Below are positions 14,471 through 21,072 of a DNA stretch of 23,077 nucleotides, piece by piece (positions within the stretch are counted from its first letter, which is position 1; every line of letters starts with the position of its first letter). The notes beneath the pieces are model-generated. The model saw only the letters and a program-made list of their open reading frames with translations. It was not told where the DNA came from and ran no database searches. A program made the translations under genes and the position numbers. The DNA is from JAJNBK01 sp035642715. Lineage in GTDB: Archaea > Thermoproteota > Nitrososphaeria > Nitrososphaerales > Nitrososphaeraceae. Where the stretch lies: contig DASQRW010000247.1 of the NCBI GenBank assembly GCA_035642715.1, positions 1 to 23,077 on the forward strand, given 5' to 3'.

Positions 14471-15745
14471 TCAGTTCCTTGTGTCTCGTGGATCTGTAAT
14501 TTTTCCAGTTATGGCTGATGCTGCCACTACAAGGGGTGATGCAAGATATGTTTTTGATTCCACATGTCCCATTCTGCCTGGGAAATTTCTGTTCGTTGTA
14601 CTCACACATATTTCATTCTTACCTAACACTCCCATGTGAGCTCCGCAACACGCACCACAAGTTGGCGGTCCAATAACAGCTCCCGCTTCCATGAATATAC
14701 TAACTAAGCCCTCTTTCATGGCCTTCATATAGATTGATTGAGCTGCTGGCAGCACCTCCGTTCTAACTTTAACTTTCTTTCCTTTAAGTAATTTAGCAGC
14801 TAACCGAAGGTCTTCAAGTTTTGCACCTGTGCATGATCCGATATATGCCTTGTCTATTTCGATACCTTGCAATTCTCTTGCGATGCTAATATTTCCAGGA
14901 GAAAATGGCTTTGCTACAATCGGTTCTAATTTGTCAATTTCGTAAGTGTATACTTCAGAAAACTCTGCATCAGAATCTCCTAGCATTGCGGAGTAAGAAG
15001 AGTCTGTTCTCTCACGGAGATATTCATCGGTAATTGAGTCAGGCTCAATAATCCCATTCTTGGCGCCAGCTTCTGTAGTCATATTAGTTAGCGTTAGACG
15101 CTCCTCCATACTTAGCTCTTTTATTACTTCATCAGAAAACTGCATTGTATTATAATTTGCACCATCAGTTCCAATATCACCTATAATCCTTAGTATAATG
15201 TCTTTAGCCATTATATAGTCAGGTTTTTTCCCTTTCAATTTGAACATCATCGTTTCTGGTATTTTAAACCAGATTTGGCCGTTCATTAGAATATATGCAA
15301 TATCTGTATGACCTAGACCAGCAGCAAATGATCCCATTGCTCCCGTAGTATTTGTATGGGAATCCCCTCCGACATAGACCTCTCCAGGCAGCACCAGTGC
15401 TTCTTCATGTGAGAGAGTATGACAAATGCCGTACTGTCCTAAACCATATTTGAAATGCTTTTTTATTCCAAATTTCTTACTCCAATTAGAAAGAGCGATG
15501 ACGTTATCAGCAGAAATTCTGTCAGCAGCAGGAACGAAATGATCTTCTGTTATCCAGACTCGATCCGGATCCCAAATCTGCTCAAGTTTTTTCCCCTTTT
15601 TTTCCCATTCATTGAATACCTTGATAACTCCGGGTCCAGAAACGTCATGCAGCATGACCTTATCTATTTTTGCAAAGACTACATCGCCTGGTGAGACATG
15701 AGACTTTCCCGCTGCTCGAGCAAGTATTTTTTCAGTAATTGTCAT
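14471..15745 (-). CDS. leuC: 3-isopropylmalate dehydratase large subunit
   Basis: Aconitase-family large subunit that binds the [4Fe-4S] cluster. From ATG 15745 it has 424 residues and starts MTITEKILARAAGK as the family usually does; an in-frame TTG at 15751 would add only two residues. Cluster ligands are the Cys in IGSCTGAKLED (about 305) and the pair in GPPTCGACCGAHMG (about 363 and 366). Other family segments are YVGGDSHTNTTGAMG, the HTLSHEEALVLPG region, and CVSTTNRNFPGRMG near the C-terminus. It is co-transcribed with leuD and divergent from cofE, 79 nt away. The archaeal-type length and motifs make LeuC more likely than aconitase proper. The AcnX-type phosphomevalonate dehydratase is a different subfamily. 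Confidence 0.92.
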   Translation of the reverse strand: MTITEKILARAAGKSHVSPGDVVFAKIDKVMLHDVSGPGVIKVFNEWEKKGKKLEQIWDPDRVWITEDHFVPAADRISADNVIALSNWSKKFGIKKHFKYGLGQYGICHTLSHEEALVLPGEVYVGGDSHTNTTGAMGSFAAGLGHTDIAYILMNGQIWFKIPETMMFKLKGKKPDYIMAKDIILRIIGDIGTDGANYNTMQFSDEVIKELSMEERLTLTNMTTEAGAKNGIIEPDSITDEYLRERTDSSYSAMLGDSDAEFSEVYTYEIDKLEPIVAKPFSPGNISIARELQGIEIDKAYIGSCTGAKLEDLRLAAKLLKGKKVKVRTEVLPAAQSIYMKAMKEGLVSIFMEAGAVIGPPTCGACCGAHMGVLGKNEICVSTTNRNFPGRMGHVESKTYLASPLVVAASAITGKITDPRDTRN

Positions 15746-15824
15746 ACCCAAAAATGTTCACTATAACGATAATTCGTATTAAATCACAGATTAATATCTT
15801 TTGCATAACGTAAAACACAAAAGT

Positions 15825-16601
15825 ATGGGAAGAATATTAGATTTATTGGAAATTCTACCTTTATCAGTATCATTAAAAACAAGCAAATTCAATCTTTTTC
15901 AAAGCCTCAACTTACCACATTTTAAATTCAGAGATAATGATATTCTTGTAATTTCAAGTAAATATGTTTCTATGAGTGAAGGTTCTGTAAGGAAGCTAGA
16001 TAATGTCAAGAAGGTAAGTGTGAGAGCAATAGACCTTGCATCTAAATATCATATGAACGCAAAGCTAGTTGAACTTGTTATCCGTGAATCTGATTATATC
16101 TTCAAAGGTATACCTGGCTTTTTGCTTGCAATCAGAGATGGAATTATAGCCCCCAATGCAGGAATTGACAAGTCAAATATATCTTCAGGATTTGTGATTT
16201 TGTATCCTCGCCAAGCTTTTAAAACTGCAGAGAATTTGCGACGAAAGTTCCTGCTAAATCTTGGCATTAAAGTTATGGTTATTATTGCAGATAGTCGATT
16301 AATGCCCACTAGAATTGGTACTACAGGTATTGCTATATCATGTGCGGGTTTTGAACCTGTTGAAGATCAAAGAGGAAAAATAGATCTATTTGGAAACATT
16401 CTCAAAGTAACTCTTAAGGCAGTAGCAGATAGCCTTGCGACTATCGGGGTCTCAGCAATGGGTGAAAGCAATGAATCAATACCTGCGGTAGTTATACGAA
16501 ATATCAAAGTAATTGCTACAGACAGAAAACTTTCTTGGCATGACATGGCCGTAGATGCGACAGAAGACATTTACATGAGGGCTGTGCAATATAAAAATTG
16601 A
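15825..16601 (+). CDS. cofE: Coenzyme F420-0:L-glutamate ligase
   Basis: Adds glutamate residues to F420-0 using GTP and a divalent metal, in the last stage of coenzyme F420 synthesis. The 258-residue protein shows the family's signature run: DILVISSKYVSMSEG, then GIPGFLLAIRDGIIAPNAGID (about 110-130). The catalytic core follows, VMVIIADSRLMPTRIGTTGIAI and GFEPVEDQRGKIDLFG, and then the ADSLATIGVSAMGESNESIPAVVIR segment. The frame extends to a TTG at 15801, but ATG 15825 fits the family start better. A TATA-like CGTATTAAATC lies near 15776-15786. F420 is a known cofactor in thaumarchaea. It is monocistronic here. Confidence 0.92.
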   Translation: MGRILDLLEILPLSVSLKTSKFNLFQSLNLPHFKFRDNDILVISSKYVSMSEGSVRKLDNVKKVSVRAIDLASKYHMNAKLVELVIRESDYIFKGIPGFLLAIRDGIIAPNAGIDKSNISSGFVILYPRQAFKTAENLRRKFLLNLGIKVMVIIADSRLMPTRIGTTGIAISCAGFEPVEDQRGKIDLFGNILKVTLKAVADSLATIGVSAMGESNESIPAVVIRNIKVIATDRKLSWHDMAVDATEDIYMRAVQYKN

Positions 16602-16635
16602 TTTTCTAATATAACAGAGTTGATTATTTAGACAT

Positions 16636-16652
16636 AGCGTTTTAATAACGCT
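16636..16652. promoter_or_regulatory. Inverted repeat enclosing a TATA-like core
   Basis: AGCGTT-TTAAT-AACGCT: 6-bp arms around a TATA-like TTTTAATAA, centred about 35 nt before ATG 16679. A dimer bound here would cover the TATA box. No T tract follows, so a cofE terminator is less likely. Confidence 0.4.
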
Positions 16653-16678
16653 CTATACTGAAAATGACTGCCTGATAT

Positions 16679-17248
16679 ATGTCCGAGTTCTTAACTAGCT
16701 ATCCTAGGCGCATAAGCATTGTAAAAGGATTACATGATTTTATACGTCATGAAGAAATTGAATTAGACCATCTAAGTTTAATGGTAAAGATAAAGAAAGA
16801 CGAAATAATTAAAGCTCTTATTACAGAGGGATTTCGGCGAGTCAAATTTGAGAACAAAAAGCCAATGCAAATTGGTAGTGGTTTTACAAAAAGACTCTGT
16901 AAACCATGGGAAATGCATGTCAGATTGTTGGATTTGCAACAAGGTTTAATTGCCATACAAGCGGAGGTAGAGATTTCACGTAAATACATACAACATATCA
17001 GATCAGTAAGAGCTCCAGTGATATATGAGATAGAATCGATATTGACCAAACATAGTATAGAATATAAAATATGGAACGCAAAAGTGAGAGACTATATATC
17101 TAACATAATCGATAATCACCAGATAAAACTCAGTGCTCCTACATTACCGGCTATGCCCTGGAAACCTATGATGGGTTTTGGAATAAGTTTGGCTATAATT
17201 TATGCATTAAAATTTGTTGGAATTATTAAAAATACACAGCTTCTATGA
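16679..17248 (+). CDS. Tail-anchored protein of unknown function
   Basis: A 189-residue protein that I do not recognise. It is mostly soluble and helical (LHDFIRHEEIELDHLSLMVKIKKDEIIKALI at about 18-48; a long amphipathic helix at about 82-140 with KYIQHIRSVRAPVIYEIESI). It ends in a proline-containing hinge (APTLPAMPWKP) and one hydrophobic segment at about 165-183 (MGFGISLAIIYALKFVGII) with a short polar tail. This is the layout of a C-terminal membrane anchor with the bulk in the cytoplasm. The single cysteine (C74) makes a metal site unlikely. It is the next gene after cofE, with its own TATA-bearing palindrome (16636-16652), so it is probably expressed alone. Confidence 0.7.
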   Translation: MSEFLTSYPRRISIVKGLHDFIRHEEIELDHLSLMVKIKKDEIIKALITEGFRRVKFENKKPMQIGSGFTKRLCKPWEMHVRLLDLQQGLIAIQAEVEISRKYIQHIRSVRAPVIYEIESILTKHSIEYKIWNAKVRDYISNIIDNHQIKLSAPTLPAMPWKPMMGFGISLAIIYALKFVGIIKNTQLL

Positions 17249-17511
17249 ACGTTGCAATAGTTAAGACCATAGCATTATTAGGAGTTGGAAATACATCTTG
17301 GGAATATCTCTAAAATAAGATAGGTTCTATAATATTTGTATTAGTATTGTGATTCGACATTTAAATTTTCTTAATTAACCTAAAATCGGTATCAATAACT
17401 TGATTTTTAATGAAGAATTACTAATACTACAATACGAAAACTTTATTCCTAGAACTGAAGGTCTTATCATTGTATGTATGTTGGATGAAATATTTCGTAT
17501 ATGTATCAGTT

Positions 17512-17545
17512 CAAAGTGACTGCAGTAACTGCAAAGTGACTGCAG
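17512..17545 (+). repeat. Two 14-bp direct repeats, 20-bp period
   Basis: CAAAGTGACTGCAG occurs at 17512-17525 and again at 17532-17545, separated by TAACTG. The shared ACTGCA units make it look like a small slipped duplication or paired protein-binding sites. Confidence 0.7.
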
Positions 17546-17851
17546 GCGAGACTGTGAAGTAGATTCCACAGGAGAAAACCTATAAAAAGAGGAAACAACA
17601 ATTGGAAGCCCTCATTGCACTTAATCATCGACAAGATATTGGAACTTAAAGAAACTTTGGCGATAAAGTATAGCTGAACAGGAAAAACCTATAGTAGATG
17701 GTCTCAATTTATTACTACACAGAATTTGTTACTGATAGGATCATGATGAATTTGGAAAATAATTATTATCATAATTTGTAACATAAGATATCCTAACACT
17801 TTTTCATTACTACATAACAAAAAGAAGAAGAAGAAGAAGAGATACATCTAA

Positions 17852-18222
17852 AAAAAGAGATCCTTTAGACGAAATTCTCGGCAATGGGCACCATATAATT
17901 CAAAACTTGAAGTAAATTACTGGAAACAAGAAAATCTCTTTAGTCAGATTCAGTATACTCAAGAACGAACAGTTATAGAAGACAATATGCCGTTTAGAGT
18001 ATCCTGTCGCCATCAATTCATATAACGACGAATTTTGACATTTTACAACAAAATAGTGTAGTTGTGATTAATAATGACCTATAGGATTGAGCCTATGATT
18101 GTGATAGATGTTTAACAAACAAGTATGAACCAATATCAATATTTGATCTCATAAAAATGGACTCACTAAACAGAGTTAACCATATATCACTCCTGAAAGT
18201 ACTAGGAATGTACAATATCTAG
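17852..18222 (+). pseudogene. Possible decayed small zinc-binding gene
   Basis: Two open stretches in different frames read as plausible protein. The first (17852-18025) is without a start and includes QWAPYNSKLEVNYWKQENLF and MPFRVSCRHQF. The second (18091-18222), after a +1/-1 frame change, includes DCDRCLTNKYEPISIFDLIK with a CxxC pair. The composition is protein-like rather than random, but no family is recognised and no start codon remains. It is offered as a guess at a decayed gene. Confidence 0.25.
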
Positions 18223-18374
18223 AAGAACAACATCTCATATATATTTTAAATATGATACAGAACCTGCATTATGACTTCATTCTTATCAATAAATGGTTAA
18301 TCTGAATTAACGTACAACTACTACGCGAAGGAATTAAAACTCAAGAATAATATCCCAGACCCCATTATACAATA

Positions 18375-18968
18375 CTACATATATTGAAGTACCCAACCTT
18401 CAGGTAAAAGTTTGTGCTTGATTTTCTCATCTCCAACTGCAGTTGCATATCTCCAAACTTCTATCTTTTCGTCAACAAAAAATTCTGCCTCTATCTTGGT
18501 TAAGGCTTCGATTTCATCTCGTAGTGTATCTCTGTCATAAGGCGAAGAGAATTTTTGATAGAATTGACATTTACTATCTAATTCAACAGTTTTATCTTTG
18601 GCTTGGAGTACAGGATAAGCATGGCATGCTAATGGACGCTTTTCATATATTTTACATTTAAATCCGCCATGAGGCGATTTTTGTGGGTTATCAATTTCTA
18701 GAAAAGGACAAAGGTTCCCATCAGCATTCTTACCCATCATTTGATAAGCGAGTATTCTTTTTGGACCATTACCTTTACGATTCTTGCCAATTCCCAATCT
18801 TGGAAGTATCTTAACCTTTATCCCTGTAATTTTTATTTGATCCTTAATTTTAGATCTCTCTTTGGGAAGTATCAAAACCCCTGTCTTACCGTATTCTATA
18901 GAGGGATAGTATTCCCGATAAATACAACAATCTGAGCAAGCCTCAATACAACTAAACTTTCTAAGCAT
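18375..18968 (-). CDS. YkgJ-family cysteine-cluster protein
   Basis: A putative zinc- or iron-chelating protein of 197 residues of the YkgJ (CxxCxxCC) type. The N-terminal cluster is C7-x3-C11-x2-C14-C15 (SCIEACSDCC). A second set of cysteines follows in the family pattern, GNLCPFL (C87), FKCKIYEKRPLACHAYP (C105, C115) and DSKC (C134). The IYE-RP-x-C-x-x-YP motif is diagnostic. The biochemical role is unknown in the family; it has been linked to metal binding and sometimes to flagellar or nuclease neighbours. ATG 18966-18968 is preferred (GTG 18977 is also in frame). The gene overlaps the stop of the upstream gene by 8 nt, so the two are co-translated. Confidence 0.8.
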   Translation of the reverse strand: MLRKFSCIEACSDCCIYREYYPSIEYGKTGVLILPKERSKIKDQIKITGIKVKILPRLGIGKNRKGNGPKRILAYQMMGKNADGNLCPFLEIDNPQKSPHGGFKCKIYEKRPLACHAYPVLQAKDKTVELDSKCQFYQKFSSPYDRDTLRDEIEALTKIEAEFFVDEKIEVWRYATAVGDEKIKHKLLPEGWVLQYM

Positions 18969-19512
18969 TCGGACCACTCATTGATTGAATACATTTGCTC
19001 TCTATGCTATCTGATGGCAGGTCGAAATAATTCAAAAATTTTATATCAAAAATAGATTTTGATCTTTTTAATAATTCGAGACCAAATTTATTATCTGTCA
19101 TCTCTTTATTTTTGTTTTCTTTATAAATGGCAAAACGCAACAGAACTTGCTTTTCATAGCCGTGCTTGAATCTCTTATAATTTTCTGATATATGAAAATG
19201 CTTTACGAAACCGGTATTATCGCCTTTATATTTGGAACCGCCGTAAAGAATAAACCAATACTTGTCATTGTATTCAACAAACCTAAGCTTTATTTCGTCA
19301 TCAGGCCACCATTCTATTGTTTTCTTCCATAGTTTAAATGCATACCTTTTGTCCTTAAATAGAGGTAAAACATTCATGTATATATCATGATAACGATATC
19401 CTACGCCGACAAAGTTATTGAACCAAAATATAGGCTGTTTTATTTCATCTGGATTTGAAGAAAATAATATATCATCGCTCAATTTTCGATTTATTCCTAG
19501 CACGAAGAACAT
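18961..19512 (-). CDS. Unknown protein coupled to the YkgJ gene
   Basis: A 183-residue protein that I do not recognise. It is rich in aromatic and lysine residues (WKKTIEWWPDDEIKLRFVEYNDKYWFILYGG at about 61-91), with alternating strand-like stretches and no cysteine motif, signal peptide or membrane segment. The pattern suggests a soluble beta-rich fold. Its stop codon lies inside the first codons of the YkgJ-family gene (8-nt overlap). This strongly supports it being real and expressed as the first gene of a two-gene operon. A 6-bp inverted repeat (19533-19556) surrounds a TATA-like element about 32 nt before its start. Confidence 0.6.
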   Translation of the reverse strand: MFFVLGINRKLSDDILFSSNPDEIKQPIFWFNNFVGVGYRYHDIYMNVLPLFKDKRYAFKLWKKTIEWWPDDEIKLRFVEYNDKYWFILYGGSKYKGDNTGFVKHFHISENYKRFKHGYEKQVLLRFAIYKENKNKEMTDNKFGLELLKRSKSIFDIKFLNYFDLPSDSIESKCIQSMSGPNA

Positions 19513-19900
19513 AGTATGATTATAAAGATGTTACCTATTTTAAGAAAACTATAGGTGAATCAAATATTAATCCATAGTATCATTCCTGTAATATTTGACT
19601 TATCACATAATTAACATATCCTCATTTTTTTATTTTATGCTCTTCTTATTTCAAAAGCAAACTCTTGTAAGGAATGACTTTGCTTATAGTTCTTTTTTTA
19701 GAGGAAAAGTTAACAATATTTTTTTTGCATTCTTACAACAGCAACAATTTGTACTTTTTATAAATGGATATGTAATTGGCTCAGAGGGATAACCATTATC
19801 TAATCATTTATTTCATTTATGCTCATTCTCTTCATCGCCACTAATAGTGGAAAATTATTTGTATTAAATTTTATACTAGATTCATTTAATTCTTCATCTT
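19513..19900. other. Gene-free spacer
   Basis: No gene was seen. A 65-codon open frame on the plus strand (19595-19792) is nearly all Phe/Ile/Gln codons of T-rich sequence, with no promoter or family, and is treated as chance. The promoter repeat of the minus-strand gene is at 19533-19556. Confidence 0.45.
19533..19556. promoter_or_regulatory. Short inverted repeat flanking a TATA-like element
   Basis: ACCTAT (19533-19538) and ATAGGT (19551-19556) with a 12-nt spacer carrying TTCTTAAAA on the minus strand, centred about 32 nt before the gene start at 19512. The arms are short, so chance is possible. Confidence 0.3.
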
Positions 19901-20074
19901 CTAAGCTTCCTTTTCTATCGCTTCTATATGGCATTCGTGTCCTCTATGCTCTTTGTCTAGCATCGTGGCTTCTTCATTCGATATAGGGAATTTTTCTTGA
20001 TTAAGATATGATTCTCCTTCCTTTTCTAAAATAACTTTCTTACAAATATCACAGATTAGCTGCAATATTATCAT
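19901..20074 (-). CDS. 57-residue CxxC microprotein
   Basis: A short gene too small for usual ORF filters: ATG 20072-20074 to TAG 19901-19903. The product has C8-x2-C11 (QLICDICKKVILEKEGE) and, towards the C-terminus, an H43/H46-x-C48 group (KEHRGHECHIE). That could complete a four-ligand zinc site, a common zinc-ribbon/CHC layout in archaeal small proteins. A strong TATA box (TATATATAG at 20101-20109) is about 31 nt upstream of the ATG, as for a leaderless mRNA. It lies 45 nt downstream of the HNH gene on the same strand, so read-through is possible, but the TATA box indicates its own promoter. The function is unknown. Confidence 0.6.
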   Translation of the reverse strand: MIILQLICDICKKVILEKEGESYLNQEKFPISNEEATMLDKEHRGHECHIEAIEKEA

Positions 20075-20100
20075 TTTTATAAGAATAGTAGATGTAACAC

Positions 20101-20109
20101 TATATATAG
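20101..20109 (-). promoter_or_regulatory. TATA box of the 57-residue microprotein gene
   Basis: TATATATAG (read on the plus strand), centred about 31 nt upstream of the minus-strand ATG at 20074, in the stretch between the two genes and partly near the HNH gene's 3' end at 20119. Confidence 0.5.
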
Positions 20110-20118
20110 ATCATTCTC

Positions 20119-20421
20119 TTACTTTCCGAATATCGCTTCAAGAGAATTACGCATTTTTCCAAACATGCCTTTTCGATTTTCCTTTTCTTCTACTGATTTG
20201 AAGCATTGCTGGCAAAGGGCGCGTAAATTCACAGGTCGGTTATCCTTTAATGATCCATTGATATGCTCAAAGTGAGGCTGTATATCACTTCTGAATTTTG
20301 CTGAACATTTCTGACATCGATGATGTGACCTTTCTAAGACTGTCTGCTTTATACTAAGAGTTAGATGTTCATATTTACGTTTATTAACACTATTACTCTG
20401 ATCTCCTCCAAAAAATGACAT
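20119..20421 (-). CDS. HNH-type zinc protein, apparently lacking the last metal histidine
   Basis: A 100-residue HNH-fold protein. The two structural CxxC pairs are present (C36/C39 RCQKCSAKF and C70/C73 LCQQC), as are the core PHFEHINGS (H50, E52, H53) and N65 (VNLRALC). In active HNH nucleases the second pair is followed by His (CH), the metal ligand; here it is CF (F74). This suggests a non-cleaving DNA-binding protein or an altered active site. The C-terminal tail is basic (KENRKGMFGKMRNSLEAIFGK). The gene stands alone with a palindromic promoter element (20433-20465). A defence or restriction role is possible, but no methylase or partner is adjacent. Confidence 0.75.
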   Translation of the reverse strand: MSFFGGDQSNSVNKRKYEHLTLSIKQTVLERSHHRCQKCSAKFRSDIQPHFEHINGSLKDNRPVNLRALCQQCFKSVEEKENRKGMFGKMRNSLEAIFGK

Positions 20422-20432
20422 ATCGATAGATT

Positions 20433-20465
20433 AATGTTCCTCAAACTTATTTCTTGCGGAACATT
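20433..20465. promoter_or_regulatory. Operator-like inverted repeat around the HNH promoter
   Basis: AATGTTCC (20433-20440) and GGAACATT (20458-20465) form a perfect 8-bp inverted repeat with a 17-nt spacer. The spacer carries a TATA-like AAATAAGT (minus strand), about 28 nt before ATG 20421. A dimer bound to the arms would block the TATA box. Confidence 0.5.
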
Positions 20466-20620
20466 ATTTCATATAGAATAAGAAATTTCTAGACAAAAAA
20501 TAATTTAGCAAAAATTTATGTTAATATCTTTTTATAAAACCACAAGCATTAGCAAATCCTATTATTCTTCTTTTCGAATCGCGGTAAATGTTCATGTTTC
20601 AGTATGAAATCGCAAAGCAC

Positions 20621-20628
20621 TTAAATTA
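20621..20628 (+). promoter_or_regulatory. Box A/TATA of the tRNA gene
   Basis: TTAAATTA is centred about 26 nt before the tRNA's first base, as expected for archaeal tRNA promoters. Confidence 0.5.
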
Positions 20629-20650
20629 TCAACGATTAGGCATATTCTGA

Positions 20651-20751
20651 GGGCCGGTAGTTTAGTCCGGTAGAATACCTGCCTTGCATGCTATGACAAT
20701 GTCAGGCAAAGGAAACGTAGGTGGTCGTGGGTTCGAATCCCACCCGGTCCA
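20651..20751 (+). tRNA. tRNA-Ala (UGC anticodon) with an intron
   Basis: Cloverleaf from direct pairing: acceptor GGGCCGG with CCGGTCC, including G3-U70, the alanine identity pair; discriminator A at 20751. D arm GTTT/GAAT; anticodon stem CCTGC (20678-20682) with GTAGG (20717-20721). The anticodon TGC (20685-20687) reads GCN codons for Ala. The T arm is GTGGG-TTCGAAT-CCCAC. The anticodon loop is interrupted after position 37. CCA is not encoded (ATTATT follows). The mature loop would be CTTGCAC. Confidence 0.93.
20689..20715 (+). other. Intron of tRNA-Ala(UGC)
   Basis: Twenty-seven nucleotides at the canonical 37/38 position, between A37 and C38. Pairing of CTT/AAG or TTGC/GCAA with flanking exon bases gives a bulge-helix-bulge-like junction, and GAC/GTC inside the intron can form a tiny stem. 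The motif appears relaxed rather than canonical. The heterotetramer or homomer type of splicing endonuclease cannot be read from here. Confidence 0.8.
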
Positions 20752-21072
20752 TTATTATTATTATCTTTAATCATTTACTGTCTATACTCTATTAATATCC
20801 ATATTTCTAAAGATCGTTACTGACTTAAACGATGTAACTAAAAAATATTAAAAGATACAAACTCGAAGAGCTTATAAAGGATTATAAAAAATAATATCTT
20901 AACACAACAACATCTATTTTGAATTAGTATGCGTGTTCTTAAAAATATAGGATAGAGAATATAACAGAAAATAACTTAGAATTAGGCAAGAAAATTATCT
21001 ATAACTTCTTTTTGCAAAGGCACTTTAATTCTTAAACAAATATTTTAAGTACTAGATAAATCTAGTACGCGT
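20752..21072. other. Gene-free spacer between tRNA and rhodanese gene
   Basis: No gene was seen. ATTATTATTATTATCTTT directly after the tRNA may end its transcript. The far end holds the rhodanese TATA box (about 21041-21048) and the palindrome at 21049-21068. Confidence 0.5.
21049..21068. promoter_or_regulatory. Perfect 20-bp palindrome at the rhodanese transcription start
   Basis: GTACTAGAT-AA-ATCTAGTAC, 9-bp arms with a 2-bp centre. It begins right after the TATA-like TATTTTAAG (21041-21049) and ends 4 nt before ATG 21073, so the predicted start site lies inside or at its edge. It is the clearest operator candidate in the window. Confidence 0.6.

Larger units (their letters stand above)
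17249..18374. other. 1.1-kb region without an intact gene; coding-like remnants
   Basis: No intact ORF was found on either strand. Several short stretches read like protein in shifting frames (about 17600-17670, 17852-18025 and 18091-18222), with stops and no start codons between. It also has an imperfect 20-bp direct repeat (17512-17545) and an (AAG)6 tract (17822-17839). Decay of one or more genes, rather than regulatory sequence, is the likeliest explanation. Confidence 0.45.

Noticed and set aside
14361..14639. Plus-strand ORFs across leuC-leuD
   Set aside because: Shadows of the leuC-leuD genes on the opposite strand.
17822..17839. (AAG)6 as part of a CRISPR or repeat array
   Set aside because: A simple trinucleotide tract without spacers.
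19595..19792. 65-codon plus-strand ORF rich in Phe
   Set aside because: T-rich composition explains the frame; no promoter, motif or partner.
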